Source: Asterella californica (taxonomy: Eukaryota > Streptophyta > Marchantiopsida > Marchantiales > Aytoniaceae). Taken from it: 64,000 nucleotides of DNA. Under the pieces are notes generated by a model, which saw only the letters and a list, made by a program, of their open reading frames with translations, made no database searches and was not told where the DNA came from. Of the stretch, positions 1 to 11,184 are shown in pieces. Where the stretch lies: positions 28,246,001 to 28,310,000 of the forward strand of contig JAYKYS010000006.1 of NCBI GenBank assembly GCA_036924285.1, written 5' to 3'. Position numbers and translations under genes: made by a program. Within the stretch, counting starts at the first letter, position 1; each line of letters starts with the position of its first letter.

Positions 1-1221
1 TGCCTTTGTCCACTTCTCAGACTTCATAGCATCTTCTAACTTTAGTGGTTCTGCAGTATCAATCGTCTGTGCTAACACATCTCAGCAAGTTGAGCAGATA
101 GCCTCCTGATTCGAGTAGATCTTCTTACTTGATCCGGAAGTGGTTGAAGCACTTGTTCAGGTACTGAAGATGAAAGTGTAACTGGTGTGACAAGATCTCC
201 TAGATCTACTACCAACTCAGATGAGTGTATGATATTTTCTGTTTCAGCAACATCAATATCTACACCATCTCTAACAGCCTCTGGTACATTCTCATCAGAC
301 TAATTATCTTGTAACATTTCAGAAAGAAGAAATCTGAAAGCTAGACTAGTATCATTGGAGGTAGTGGTAGTCTCCTTCTCTACCTCAAGATGAGTAGTAT
401 GATTTACCTCATCAAAGAAAACATCCCTACTAATGACAATCTTCTCTTTATTGTCAAGTTGTCTATATCTTTTTGTTTGTTCAGAGTAGCTTATGAAAGT
501 GCAAACTTTAGAACAATCGTCTAACTTATTCCTCAACTCTTACACCCAAAAACTCTAAGGTTTGAGGTATCAAGTTTTATACCTATGAAAGCCTCTTCAG
601 GGCTCATACCTTCCACCACCTTTGTTTGACTTCGGTTGAGAAGGTATACTGCAATGTTAACTGCTTCGGCCCACAGCTTCCTAGGTAGTCCTCTATCTTT
701 GACTAGACATCTGGTTACTTCAGCAACCACTCTGTTCTTCCTCTCCACCACTCTGTTTTGTTGTAGAGTGTAAGGTGTACTTAGTTGTCGTACGATGTCT
801 TAGGATTTGTAGAAAGCCTTCGTTGCTTTGCAGAAACTCCCTCTCTATCACTCTTGATATTTCTAATTTTTCGAAGCTCAACTTCAGTTATGAAGTCTTT
901 CATGTGTGTGAAAGCTTCATTCTTCTTCCTCAAAAACCTCACCCACATTTATCGTGAGTAATCATCAACTATCAAAAGGTAATATTCAACTGTACAAAAT
1001 GATGGAGGATCAATGGGTCCTGCTAGATCTATATGTAATAAATCTAGTGGAGTTGTAGCTCTTCTCGCTGCTGAAGGAAACTTCTTCTGAACATGTTTTC
1101 TCTTCAAGCAGATCTCACATGGCTTGTGCAAAGAATCGAATTTCTGTACTTCATCAACTAGGTTGAACTTGTACATCAAGTTCATTCTATCTGAACTCAT
1201 GTGACCTAACCTTCTGGTCAC
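1..1221 (-). pseudogene. Ty1/copia pol fragment: integrase, linker, start of reverse transcriptase
   Basis: Reading leftward, 1221-949 gives the GAG-pre-integrase zinc region (RLGHMSSDRMN, then CEICLKRK) and the start of the integrase core (DLAGPI). 751-533 gives the end of the core (VERKNRVVAEV, LPRKLWAEAVN, LRVFGCKS). 536-300 gives the usual copia linker (ELRNKLDDCSKVC, FISYSEQTKRYR). Below 300 a broken frame resembles the acidic linker, and near position 50 the entry to reverse transcriptase (EPLKLEDAMKS-like). The pieces lie in different frames, so at least two indels have occurred, and the RT runs off the window edge. Family knowledge: this order is copia (protease-integrase-RT). Not functional as seen. 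Confidence 0.85.
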
Positions 1222-2110
1222 AGATTTGTCTTCTCTTGTACAGTAGCACTAAGCAAAACTTCAAGTAAGGAAGTAGCTTCAAGCTCATATAAATGACCTA
1301 TCATATTATCTCTTGCTACTACACCTTGATTGTCTTGTATGATGCAGCCTTTGTTGTTGAAGTTGATGTACAGGTCAGCTTGGACTAACCTCGCAACACC
1401 AAGCAAGTTATGCACCACACCAAGTATGTACCAAACTCCCTCAACTCGAAATACTTCTCCAATAGATAGTTGGAGGTGAATATCACCTTGTCCTTTAACT
1501 TCGTATCTCTCACCATCTCCTAGACCAACTGTTGGTCCACAGGTGATCTCCTGAAAGTTGTGGAACCACTCTCGAATGGAAGAAATATGGTTAGATGCTC
1601 CAAAATCTATCCACCATGATTGGTCTAACTTACAGGTGTACAGAGTTGTAAAAAACAGTTGCTCATTACCTTCGTCAGGAGACTTAGCCTGAGCAAGATT
1701 TGCTCTGTTTTTGTCCTTACCAGAACCTTCATGTCTTGTCTTCAATCTGCACTCACGAGCATAGTGCTTTGGTTTATCACAGTAGTGACTGATTTCATTT
1801 CTTCGCTTCTTGTCACCTTGTGCATATGCGGAAAAGCCTCCTCCTTGGTTGCTTGACCCACTATTCCATCTTTTGTTGGGAGGAAATGATTTCCTCTTCC
1901 TCTTAAAGTTTCCCCTCTGTTTGTTGATGTGCAGCAAAACTGTGTGCTGCCTTCCGTTTTGTTCTTTTGTTCGATGTTGATTTCCTCTTGGATCACCAAA
2001 CTCTCCAGTTCGTCCATCTCAATCTTTTCAAGATGAACCTCCATAGCCTTCACAAATATCTCATAGTAGTTCTAGATCCTTCTCTCTTGTCATCTCGTTA
2101 ACTCACACAT
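1218..2110 (-). pseudogene. Ty1/copia gag C-terminus and protease
   Basis: The open frame 1937-1218 holds a Gln/Asn-rich tail, a CCHC knuckle and the aspartic protease (WWIDFGASNHI). The knuckle reads SHYCDKPKHYAREC: the first cysteine position of C-x2-C-x4-H-x4-C is Ser. The protease motif has Phe where D-S/T-G is normal. The preceding gag part (KAMEVHLEKIEMDELES) lies in another frame at 2053-1742. Both family-defining motifs are therefore damaged. The sequence stops resembling copia at about 2110, where a gypsy gag fragment abuts it. It is the upstream half of the element whose integrase follows to the left. Confidence 0.8.
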
Positions 2111-2118
2111 CTGCCAGA

Positions 2119-3180
2119 TCAGATCTTCAATTTGATTTGCTGACCCTGGTTCTCTACAGATCTCTGAACATGTACTCTCTGTGCAGGCACCGGCACAACT
2201 GGCATTGGAGGGGCAGCCGCAAGAACAACAAGTCTAGGAGTAGGAGTCGAAAACTGTTGTACTTGAAGAGCAACATAAGATTGAGAGATCACTTTCGCAA
2301 GCGGTCGTCCCTCTATCGTCACTCTCCCTTGTTTCTGCCTTGTTGAATAGCAATGGCGTCTTCAACTCTCCTCCAATCCATAGTAACGCCTCTTTCTATC
2401 GATCGACCTACTAACATGAAGCATAATCGATCTGTTGTTACCTCATCGGTGGCTTGCAAGAAGAGCTCTGTCCTTCTAGCATCCAATGTTATTCGTTCGT
2501 ATTCGTTGAAAGCTGTCGATATCTCCAATTGAACTCTCTCAGCAACTTGTTCAGTCTCATAATACGGTCAAGTTGTTGCTCAATTCAATCCAAAAATGTT
2601 CTCCTAGTAACTCTCTCTTAATCCTCGTCAAGAAATTTTTCTCGGAAAGCTCGCTCAAAACTCAACAAAACACCAAGATTTCTTCTCTGTACATCTTTGA
2701 CTTGATCCCTCAACTCAAGAATCACATACAACTCAAAATTGCCAATCAGCTCTACATCGGTCACCCTCACAAGCTCCATCTCTCCTCTGCACTCACGAAG
2801 ATACTGGGAAACATTTCTATCTTCCAATCTTTCACACCTATACAATCGCATGCAAAGCCTTTGTAGATTTTAACTCACCCTCTCTGACGATCGGATGTTG
2901 TTGAACCAAGGCCGCAATTGTCTTCCATATCTCAGCAGTATCCAGACTTGATGTTGCAGTTGCTGCAAAAGACAGTTGAAGGTGTAGCTGAAGGTGCACC
3001 AGTAGATGTTGATATCAACTCCAGTCATAGAGACAGTAGCAGCGCTTCCGCTCTTGCGATCCATCTCTTCTTTGTACGAAAATCTCAACCTCTGCGATAA
3101 ATCATCTCAAGATAGCTCTTAGTGGAAGCACCAGATTCATCGAGGAGAGTCCTTCTCATGAAGGGCGAACCTTCTGATTG
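2119..3180 (-). pseudogene. Ty3/gypsy gag fragment with leader
   Basis: Three short frames (about 3088-2870, 2851-2618, 2528-2119) together match the gag that starts at 28491 on the plus strand: EEMDRK near the start, then RNVSQYLRECRGEMELVRV and ELRDQVKDVQRRNLGV. The segment at 2528-2319 (RTELFLQATDEVT, MDWRRVEDAI) also matches the gag of the young element at 38272-40644 (KTELFLQAADVT, TDWKEVEEAV). Bases 3100-3180 match the leader just before the 28.5 kb gag. It is a broken 5' end of a gypsy element with no protease or pol; the copia fragment begins where it stops. Confidence 0.75.
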
Positions 3181-3882
3181 TGATTAGATTGCGGAGTAGA
3201 GGTAGGGATTGAATAAGAAGACATATTTTGGCTACAACAGCCAAAATCTCTCACATATACCAATTTCTGTTTACAGTCGATCACAGACAACAATCACTGT
3301 GTAACAATCGATCTCTACCAGAATAAGATCAATTCTCATCCACCAAAAGATAGATTCGTCTCTAAACACAACAGTAGAAAGAAATCTGAACTCCCAATGT
3401 TTTATTTCACTTCCAATGACAGTCAAAACTCCTCCATAGATAGTCAAATCTATCTCCTCTCAATAAGGTTGTCTCCTGTCCACTACAGTCATTCCTCACT
3501 CAATAAGGTTATCACCCGTCACCAGAAAGCAAATTATTTCCAAACACCTGATTCCTTCTCAAATAGATCATCTCTTGCTTGCCAGAAAAGCAGATTGGTC
3601 TCCAAATAGTTGATCCTCGCTCCAATTGATCTTCTCCTACCCAACAAAAGGCGGATTGACCTCCAAGAAGCAACAATAAATGAAATTTTAGACTCCCCAT
3701 GCCTTGTATCCCTTCTTGTGACGGCTTCAGCACTGAAATCTCTCAGAAATCTGACTTTCTCAGTCCTAATCTTCCTCCTCCACTCAAACAGATGTCCTCT
3801 CCTATTAGATTCACCTTCAAACAACCTTAGTAGATGAAATTCAAGCTCCTAATTCTTATTCCTCTCTCTACGGCAACCTCCC
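3181..3882. other. No gene; probable decayed LTR or leader sequence
   Basis: I see no protein-like frame. A phrase CTCAATAAGGTT occurs twice about 40 bases apart (near 3458 and 3499). The stretch lies between the gypsy leader and a dispersed repeat, so it is probably old LTR sequence, but I cannot match it to another copy in the window. Confidence 0.4.
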
Positions 3883-4903
3883 GATCCTTCAGAAAATCTA
3901 TCCTCTCAGTCCTTTGGCTTCTCCTGCGCGTCTCCATGACTCCCTCTTGGGAAAAAATATAATAAATCTCTTTGCTCGACATTGACTCTTTTTCTCCAAA
4001 CCCTAACACTCCAGCTAAGCTAGAGTCTTTACAAACCCTGACACCCCTAAGCTAAGGTCCTTATAAGTGCACCTACTTATCAATCAAGCAGACCCTGTAC
4101 TAAACTAGGTCCTTCTTATTATTTTTGTAACAATCAAGCAAGCCCCCTGTCAAGCTGGGCCCTTACTTATTTATAATTTCCTGGCTCTTGATGTCATCTT
4201 GATGCCACTTTGGTTATAGTCATATGCCATCCAATGTAAGCCAAGGCTACACCTATGAGGTCAACCCACAGGGCTTACAGCCCCCCATAAGCGCACCAGG
4301 TAACTACTGCTCTATAACCAAGGTGACATGGCGGAGGCTTAGGCCAGGAAGCCCATGATTAAGGAGGATATTGATCGTCCGCTCTTAGATATGCAAGAAG
4401 TGGCTGCATATCCAACATAGACTCCATCCAGGAGGTCAACATGCCGGAATAGGAAACACATACCAGAAGGATTTGATCCGGAGACCTCTTCTTCCTAAGT
4501 GGGTGTCCCTACCACTGAGGATGGCCTCTGTTTCCGTTAGAAAAAGAAATACTATTGATACATAAACCTAAAGGAAGTTACCTCTATAGGCTTTACTAGC
4601 TTTTCCTACACCACCTTTTCTGTACAACTCTGTTTTTAATGAACGAGGAGTCAAAACTTAATACTCACTAACATCTACGTGCTCACACTCGCAGATCATG
4701 AATCCGAGTCTCAAATCAGAATCAATAGATTTCTCTCTTTCGTACTTTTCATAATTTAAGACTTGTACTAACTATTACCTAGAACATTTCTTCTCGCAAT
4801 CGAAAGCATGAGGGGTTCCTCTCAGTGAGCACCGCATTCTGGTACTTTTTGCTTCCTTCAAGGTGATATTTCAACTAAAGCTAGGGGGCAGCTTGTCAAG
4901 TAC
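3883..4903. repeat. Dispersed repeat A, copy 1
   Basis: From GATCCTTCAGAAAATCTA at 3883 this sequence matches 23503-24030 closely (CTTCTCCTGCGCGTCTCCA, AAACCCTAACAC, TAAGCGCACC, GGTGACATG). Copy 1 carries about 440 extra bases (about 4388-4828) that copy 2 lacks, including the SINE-like piece. Both copies end at GCTTGTCAAGTAC, where copy 1 is cut by the TGTAA end of a gypsy LTR. It is non-coding and probably an LTR or other transposon end. Copy 2 shows what the uninterrupted site looks like. Confidence 0.75.
4455..4535 (-). mobile_element. tRNA-derived SINE-like head
   Basis: On the minus strand a box-A-like CTCAGTGGTAGGG (4519-4507) is followed, about 30 bases on, by a box-B-like GGATCAAATCC (4479-4469), with AGAGGTCTCC just before it. 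This is the layout of the internal pol III promoter in plant Au-type SINEs. It lies inside the extra 440 bases of repeat A copy 1. Clear ends and a tail are not visible, so the call is tentative. Confidence 0.4.
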
Positions 4904-5816
4904 TGTAAACCCTCCGCGGTCCTATCGATCAACTACCTCCCGATCTCTCAACCTCCACGATCGTCATCCACGAATCTGCAACATGTCGGGCCTGTCTCTC
5001 ACTCAGGGGTCACCTCTGATGGCTTTGATGGAAGCACACCATGAACTTGAAGGGAAAATGCTGAGTTCACTCATTCATACACCCACAAACTTATCAACTA
5101 AAAATCTCCTTAAACACATCAACTAAAATCCTCCATTCTAACGACGTCTCTCAAGTTCTCACATGCTAAAAATATCCCACACTCTCTATATTACTCAAGT
5201 TGTCATTACGACAATGTGAAAACAAGGATGAGGAGCTCTTCTCTACTCCTCTATTTATACATTCTAGGTTTTTACTTTGGTACCCTCCGGTAACTCAGCC
5301 GTAACTACTTTTACCGGGTTTTACTAAGATATTACTTAAGGTAAAAGCATTAATCACATGGGCTTCTTACCTTTTCACATGGGCTTATTCCTTCAAAGTC
5401 AACAACTTCTAGAAGGATTCTGGAATATTCTCAAGGAATCTCGAATTTCCACCCCCCTCTACACTAGGACCCACTAAAAAGGAAACATGTGGAATCTCTT
5501 CTTGTTTTTAATGCCCACAAAGTCCACAACTTTAATCCAACCACTAATATCAAGTCAAAAAGGAGATAAGGGATACTTTCCACCTCCTTTCTACCTTTTA
5601 GACAAGATGACAAGATAGTAGTGCTCACTCTTTAGCAAATATCTGAATTCTGCCAAAAGTACAGCTAAGTTTAACCATAACTAACTTTTAGCTAGTCATG
5701 ACTAACTTGATACCTCCTAAAAGTACTTTGGCAGCAAATAAACATTCTCAACACTTAGTTAGAACTAAACACCTTACTAATAGACAAACTTCCTATGTGT
5801 AACTTAGGTCGTTACA
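4904..5816 (-). repeat. 3' LTR of the left gypsy element
   Basis: 913 bp bounded by TGTAA and TTACA, perfect inverted 5-mers. It begins exactly where repeat A is interrupted (AGTAC before it), and immediately inside it is a polypurine tract read on the minus strand (GGGGGTAAAA at 5826-5817). Its inner 750 bp recur almost unchanged at 49415-50164. The matching 5' LTR is not in the window. Confidence 0.85.
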
Positions 5817-5829
5817 TTTTACCCCCGGA

Positions 5830-7239
5830 CTAAATTTTTGCTCCGTCCTCGGAGTGAAGAGAGAACTTTCGTCGATGAAACAACTTCAACTTGTCATGGT
5901 TGACCCGATCGAATCTCCTTCCTCCCAACTCCTGAAGGTCATATGTGAAGTTGCTCCACACCTTATCTACAACAAAAGGACCAAAATATCCCGAAAGAAA
6001 CTTCTTCCTAGCCCTCTTGAATCTGATAGCATCATACAACATAACCCAATCTCCGACTTGAAAAGGTTTTACCTCCCTCTTGCCCAACCGTTTGTCGTAA
6101 CTCTTCTTTTGATACACCTGAGCTCGTTCCATCCGGATCATTGCTACCGGTCGGGTCTCTTCCAACTCCATGAGTTGCTCCCTTCTTGATCTGACCACAT
6201 CTTCTCCTCTCGACCTCTTCAACTTTCGTTGAATAGTTTGAAAAGTATCCAATTCGAATTGGATGGGCAACTTGGTCTCCACTCCATAAACCAGTCGAAA
6301 TGGGGAGTACCCAGTAGAAGTCTTTGTTGTCGTTCGGTACTCCCATAAGATGGCATGTAGCCTCTTAACCCAAGTTTGTTTCGCAGTCTCAAGACCAGCA
6401 TCTTTGACGAGCATCATACAAAGTGTAAGATTGGTCTTCTCCGCAAGACCATTGGCATTTGGTTTGTATGAGGTCGTTACTCGTGCCTTGATAGAAAAGT
6501 GTTCTAGCATAGCAGTAGTCATGCTCCCTACAAACTCTCCTCCTCTATCCGAGACCAACTCTAACGGACATCCAAATCTTGTGATGATTCTCTTCCATAA
6601 GAATCTACCGACTTCTGTTTCATTGATCTCTCTCAAAGGTCTAGCCTCTACCCACTTGGTACAATAGTCGGTGGCGACTACAATGTATCTATTGCCTCGA
6701 GGTGTCTTATTAAGAGGACCTACAAAGTCAATACCCCACTTCTCAAACGGCCCTAATATTAGAATTGATCTTAACGGAGGTGTTCTAGTAGACTTCAAAG
6801 CAAATGCTTGACATACGTCGCAAGTTTTACAATAGTCTAAACACTCTTTGAAAATCCCTCTCCAGTGATAACCCGCATCCAAAATCTTGAAGGCTGTTAT
6901 CTTACCAGCAAAGTGACCTCCGCAAACAGTTCCATCGTGAAACTCGTGCATTAGCTTGAATGCCTCTTTCTGACCAACTGCTCTCCTTAGTAACCCATCT
7001 GCTCCTTGATGAAACATAATTCCCTCCACCATGGTGTAAGGTTTGCATCTCTTGATCAACGCGTTACGTTCTCGGGTATGCATACCTTCTGGAAAAGAGC
7101 CATCTGCAAGGAAACTCCAGATTTCTTTGTACTCGTCCGGTATCTCCTCAATGCTTGTGATGGTCATCAGATGCTCGTCTGGAAATGAATCATCAAACGG
7201 TTCTTCTCTCTCATCATCATAAGCCCTCGACATTCGCAT
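5830..7239 (-). CDS. gypsy integrase (separate frame, 469 aa)
   Basis: The zinc finger HHCC is intact (HEFHDGT, then GGHFAGK, then CDVCQ around residues 110-150). The DDE core is visible: WGIDFVGP, LVSDRGGEF and GLAEKTN. The C-terminal part has FGPFVVDKVW and ends FDRVNHDKLKLFHRR, a GPF/Y-type module without a chromodomain. It splices new copies into DNA. The frame is long and clean, but it is cut off from the RNase H part by a TAG (7295-7297) and a frame change, so it would not be made as part of the normal polyprotein. The start shown is simply the first Met after the break. Confidence 0.85.
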   Translation of the reverse strand: MRMSRAYDDEREEPFDDSFPDEHLMTITSIEEIPDEYKEIWSFLADGSFPEGMHTRERNALIKRCKPYTMVEGIMFHQGADGLLRRAVGQKEAFKLMHEFHDGTVCGGHFAGKITAFKILDAGYHWRGIFKECLDYCKTCDVCQAFALKSTRTPPLRSILILGPFEKWGIDFVGPLNKTPRGNRYIVVATDYCTKWVEARPLREINETEVGRFLWKRIITRFGCPLELVSDRGGEFVGSMTTAMLEHFSIKARVTTSYKPNANGLAEKTNLTLCMMLVKDAGLETAKQTWVKRLHAILWEYRTTTKTSTGYSPFRLVYGVETKLPIQFELDTFQTIQRKLKRSRGEDVVRSRREQLMELEETRPVAMIRMERAQVYQKKSYDKRLGKREVKPFQVGDWVMLYDAIRFKRARKKFLSGYFGPFVVDKVWSNFTYDLQELGGRRFDRVNHDKLKLFHRRKFSLHSEDGAKI

Positions 7240-7294
7240 ACTTTTTCCCTGGTCTATCTTCGATCACGTAATCGTATTCTGTTAGAAGGATCTT

Positions 7295-8548
7295 CTAACG
7301 AGCAATACGATCTTCGGCATTAGGCTTATTAAAGATATACTTTAAAGCCTTGTGATCTGTGACTATGGAAAATTTCCCTCCTAGCAAGTAATGTCTGAAT
7401 TTCTTCAATCCAAAGATCACCGCTAATCCTTCTCGTTCAGTCACGGAGTAATTCTTCTCCGCTGGAACCATCTGCCTACTAGCATAAGCTATAGGATGAT
7501 CATGCCCATCTCCATCTAGCTGACTTAATGTACATCCGATTGCTACATTGGAGGCATCCGTATACAGAATAAATGCTTTACTCCACTCAGGTTTAGCAAG
7601 TACAGGAGCTGTCACTAATGTCTTTTTGAGCTCCTCAAATGCTTCCTTTGCCTTATGATCATGCACTATCAAGTCAAAATCAACTCCCTTCTTCATGTAC
7701 ATAGTCAAAGCTATTGCTTTGTTTGAGAAGGAAAAGACAAACCTACGATAATATCCAACCATGCCAAGAAACTGCCTCAACTTTGTCAAGTTGATCGGAA
7801 ATGAAAGATCCACAATCTTCTTCACCTTCTCAGGATCTACCGCAATCTCATTCTTGGAAATGATGTGCCCTAACAGCAGACCTTCTTCGCAGCCAAAGAT
7901 GCACTTCTCTGGATTTAGAGAAGCGTTGGCTTGCTCCAACCGCTGCAAAACTTTGATCACATGATCAAAGTGGTCCTCCTTTCGTCCGTACACACAGAAA
8001 TCGTCAATGAAATCCCGAACGAACTTCCCTATGAATGGTTCAAACACCTTGTTCATGAACCTTTGAAACGTGACCGGAGCATTACACAATCCGAATGACA
8101 TCACCCGAAATACAAATGTTCCCCAAGGAGTAGTGAAAGTAGTCAACTGTTGGTACTCTTGTGCTATCTTGATCTGGTTATACCCACTATAACCATCACC
8201 AAAGCTGTACCACTCATGACCAGCAACTTCCTCCAAAATCTCATCTATAAATGGTAGAGGATAATAATCCTTCTTGGTAACTGCATTCAGCTTCTTATAG
8301 TCTATGCACACTCGCAGCTTACCATTCTTCTTCTTGACAATCACAATGGGTGAAACCCATTCTGAGTTCTCCACCTCATAGATGAAACTCGCCTCCTTCA
8401 ACTTGTCTATCTTCTCCTTGACCATCATTGTTGTTGTGGGATTGACCCTTCTCTGCTTCTGTCGAACTGGTCTTGCGTGCTCCTCCAATTCGATTCGATG
8501 AGTCTCGAGAGTCACCTCCTTCAAATCCTTGTAGCTGAAAGCAAACAC
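7295..8548 (-). CDS. gypsy reverse transcriptase and RNase H (417 aa)
   Basis: RT motifs appear in order: VIVKKKNGKLRVCIDYKKLN, YPLPFIDEIL, GDGYSGYNQI, MSFGLCNAPVTFQRFMN and the catalytic FIDDFCVYG. RNase H follows with ILYTDASNVAIG, YASRQM, VTEREGLAVIF and VTDHKALKYIF. The frame ends at DRIAR followed by TAG, where family members normally have Trp; the last RNase H residues continue beyond the stop (RPGKK) before the frame changes into integrase. It copies element RNA into DNA in virus-like particles. The residues seen are intact; the damage is in the joins. Confidence 0.88.
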   Translation of the reverse strand: MFAFSYKDLKEVTLETHRIELEEHARPVRQKQRRVNPTTTMMVKEKIDKLKEASFIYEVENSEWVSPIVIVKKKNGKLRVCIDYKKLNAVTKKDYYPLPFIDEILEEVAGHEWYSFGDGYSGYNQIKIAQEYQQLTTFTTPWGTFVFRVMSFGLCNAPVTFQRFMNKVFEPFIGKFVRDFIDDFCVYGRKEDHFDHVIKVLQRLEQANASLNPEKCIFGCEEGLLLGHIISKNEIAVDPEKVKKIVDLSFPINLTKLRQFLGMVGYYRRFVFSFSNKAIALTMYMKKGVDFDLIVHDHKAKEAFEELKKTLVTAPVLAKPEWSKAFILYTDASNVAIGCTLSQLDGDGHDHPIAYASRQMVPAEKNYSVTEREGLAVIFGLKKFRHYLLGGKFSIVTDHKALKYIFNKPNAEDRIAR

Positions 8549-8652
8549 GTGGATATATTTTCAAAATATATCTAGGAATCTACTTTTCTCTTCTTGAGTG
8601 ACATTGATACCAAACTTCAGGGTAGAGAGTCTTCTCACAATCTCTGCCTCAC

Positions 8653-10698
8653 TCAAATCTTCTTTGTCAGAATCTTTCTCCACTGCTGGTCGAGGCAACA
8701 AGTCAATAGCACTAAGCTGATGTAATGATTCATCTCGACCAAATCCTTCGTCTTCAGACGAGGATTCTTGTCGTAAGAAGCTCCGGTATCTACTTTTGAT
8801 ACACTCTGATCATCCTCCGTATCAGATTCCCAGTAGTCACTAGTGGGTCTATCAGAGTCAGAAGTCACAACTCCAACACCTGAGAGAGGAACTATCACTC
8901 TATGATCTCTAATCCGTAAGTATCCCTTGTGCCACCTATCCGTGGTGCGCACAGCTCTCAACCAAGGCCTACCTAGGAGCAAATCATAACTAGAGTCCTT
9001 TAACACTTGAAAGGACATCAATGTTTGAACTCCCATCACAAACACGACCATCTTCTCTAACACGCCAAGAGGTCTTACCCGTTGCTTGTTAGCCATCCCC
9101 ACGACAATGCTAGCCGGGCGAGTTGGTTCCATCCCCAACTTCTTCATCAACCTCTCCGATATGGCGTTTACAGCCGATCCTCCATCCACCAATACGTCAG
9201 AGACGTAGTGACCATTCAACCGGACTTCAATCTTTGAAGCCCTAGTGCATACCTCTGAAGCATGCACATCCACCACACCAACTCCCACTGACTTTGATGT
9301 CTTGCTCTTGGGTTTCTTCTTCTTGCTTCTCTTAGAACTCAGTCCTCCTCTGAGTTCCCTTCGTAAGCTGGGATTAAGTGCGATCAGTTGTCCAACAATG
9401 ATGTTGGCTTTCTGAGCACCCACATCTTCAACCACATCATATCCCGCTTGGGAAGATGAAATGGTGAAATCCGCCATCCCCAGCTTCCTTCTTGGCTCCC
9501 TTGGTGTACTCGAAACATTACTCGAACGAGTGCTTCTACTAGTTGATTCCTCTATGAAAACCGGTTCATCAGAAAATCGAGTTCTTTTCCTTTCTTGAGC
9601 TAAAAGCTCCACCGGTGCATGAGAAGAGTTTGAACTCTCTCCCTTCTCGTAGATGGGATCTCGCACGACATTGATAGTAGCCACCCCCTTGTCTCGTCCT
9701 TGTGATGGATTTCCTCCACTCACATTCATTCTGACAGCTTCGGCACCTCTTGCTCCGTTGTTAGGACAATTTCACTGGAAATGAGAACCTCCACACGTCC
9801 AACAAGTGATTCCTCCAAAGTTACCTTGGTTGCCTCCAAAGTTATCTTGATTTCCTCGGTTGGGATTGTTGTCGTAACCTCTTTGACCTCCTCTTCCACC
9901 TTTGTTTCTCCATTCTCGTAACTGCACCACGTTTATCTTGAGATCCGCAAGAGTGTCAGTGATGCTCTTCAGCTCGGCATGAAAATCAAAGGTGGCAGTA
10001 GACATCGTTGTTGGGACAAACGGTCTTGGCACCACCGTTGGAGTAGGAGCTGACGTTGAAGCAACCACCAATTGTGATGGTGCAGGTGCCATCGTCGTGA
10101 CTACACCAGGAGTCAGAGTCGACACCAGAGCAGCATGATGAGGTTGGATGATATCTCCTTCATCCAAACTCTCTTCCATGTTTGTCGTAATCTTGATAGC
10201 CTCCGCTTTGGTTGTTGGTTTCTCGTACCTCACTTGGGTTCGAATTGAAGGTCTCAACTCTCCCACCAAGTTCTTGGTCAGCACTGCTCCAATCCCCGCC
10301 ATCGTTAGCTCCACATTGTCTCCACTCTTCCGTAGGACCGTCCGAAATCGTTGCTCCAACTTATCCACCCTTTCGGCATATTGCCGAACTTTCTCGTCGT
10401 CCCGTTGCTTCAAATGAGTAAGCTCCACCATGACTTTCTCATAACTCTCTTCAGACAGAAATTCTTCGATGAGTGCATTACTCAAAGTCTCCCATGTATC
10501 CTCAACTGCACCAGGTGTCTGGCTCTTCACTCGGTCTTCATACCACATAAGAGCAAAATCTTCTAAAAACTCTGGCAGTAACAACACCCATTCTTCTTTC
10601 CTTCTCACGTTGTTTCCGATGCAACCCCTTTTGAAGTCTCGTACAAATGGTTCTACATCTTCATTGTCCTTCCCATGAAACACTAGTAACTTCCCCAT
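8653..10698 (-). pseudogene. gypsy gag and protease with a TGA inside the zinc knuckle
   Basis: 10698-9775 is gag: the capsid-like domain contains MWYEDRVKSQ, EEFLSEESYEKVM and LKQRDDEKVRQYAERV, followed by a Gly/Asn-rich tail and a zinc knuckle CWTCGGSHFQ. A single TGA (9772-9774) interrupts the knuckle one residue before its last Asn-Cys; the same frame then continues through NCPNNGARG into the protease part (VLVDGGSAVNAISERL) to 8653. The usual protease motif is D-S/T-G; here it is D-G-G. The RT follows in another frame. One base change (TGG to TGA) would explain the stop, so this is recent damage in an otherwise long frame. Confidence 0.8.
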
Positions 10699-10911
10699 CT
10701 TGTAACTATTCTTTCTATCCTTCTAATTTTTGTGCAATAACTACTCGCTAAAAGAGTGCGAACATCACCAATTCCATTCGCGAATAATCTACCATAGGTA
10801 AAATGAAAGGAAATGGTTGTAACAACACCTCTTTTGCCATCTCTTCTCCCAAGGTAATCATGAGTCTGAGTCGCATCACCGTCTTCTCCACCATCCGAAT
10901 GACGATCTCCA

Positions 10912-11184
10912 TCACAACTCAGCCGAGTCCTCTTTTGAAGTCGACAACTTCTCCGTCTCAGCTCTTTGAGTCTCGTCCAACTTCTCGACTACTGACGTAA
11001 GTAGGGCGGCCACATCGACGCACTTGTGTCCTCTTGATAGATCACCCACTCCACAACTTGGACAAAGATCTTCGCCTAGAAGATGAATTGGTGCTGGTGA
11101 CGATGGACCCACTCGAAGACTTAAATCAGTTAACTCTCGCTTCCCTTTAGCTCTCTCGGTTCTGATTCTAGTCGGACAATTCAC
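10912..11184 (-). pseudogene. gypsy gag N-terminal part, cut at the arm junction
   Basis: About 90 codons (CPTRIRTERAKGKREL near the cut end, then DVAALLTSVVEKLDETQRAE) stay open up to base 11184; the next in-frame stop is inside the inverted arm at 11191-11193. A second frame carries on the helical, gag-leader-like text toward 10698. It is best read as the start of the same gag, with a frameshift, truncated by insertion of the large transposon. There is no plausible ATG before the cut. Confidence 0.55.

Larger units (their letters stand above)
4904..11184 (-). mobile_element. Decayed Ty3/gypsy element, lacking its 5' end
   Basis: The order on the minus strand is gag, protease, RT, RNase H, integrase, polypurine tract, 3' LTR: standard Ty3/gypsy. 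No chromodomain follows the integrase. Several frameshifts and at least two nonsense changes make it non-autonomous. The 5' LTR and start of gag are missing; the gag frame is open to 11184, where a long inverted-repeat arm begins. Confidence 0.85.
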
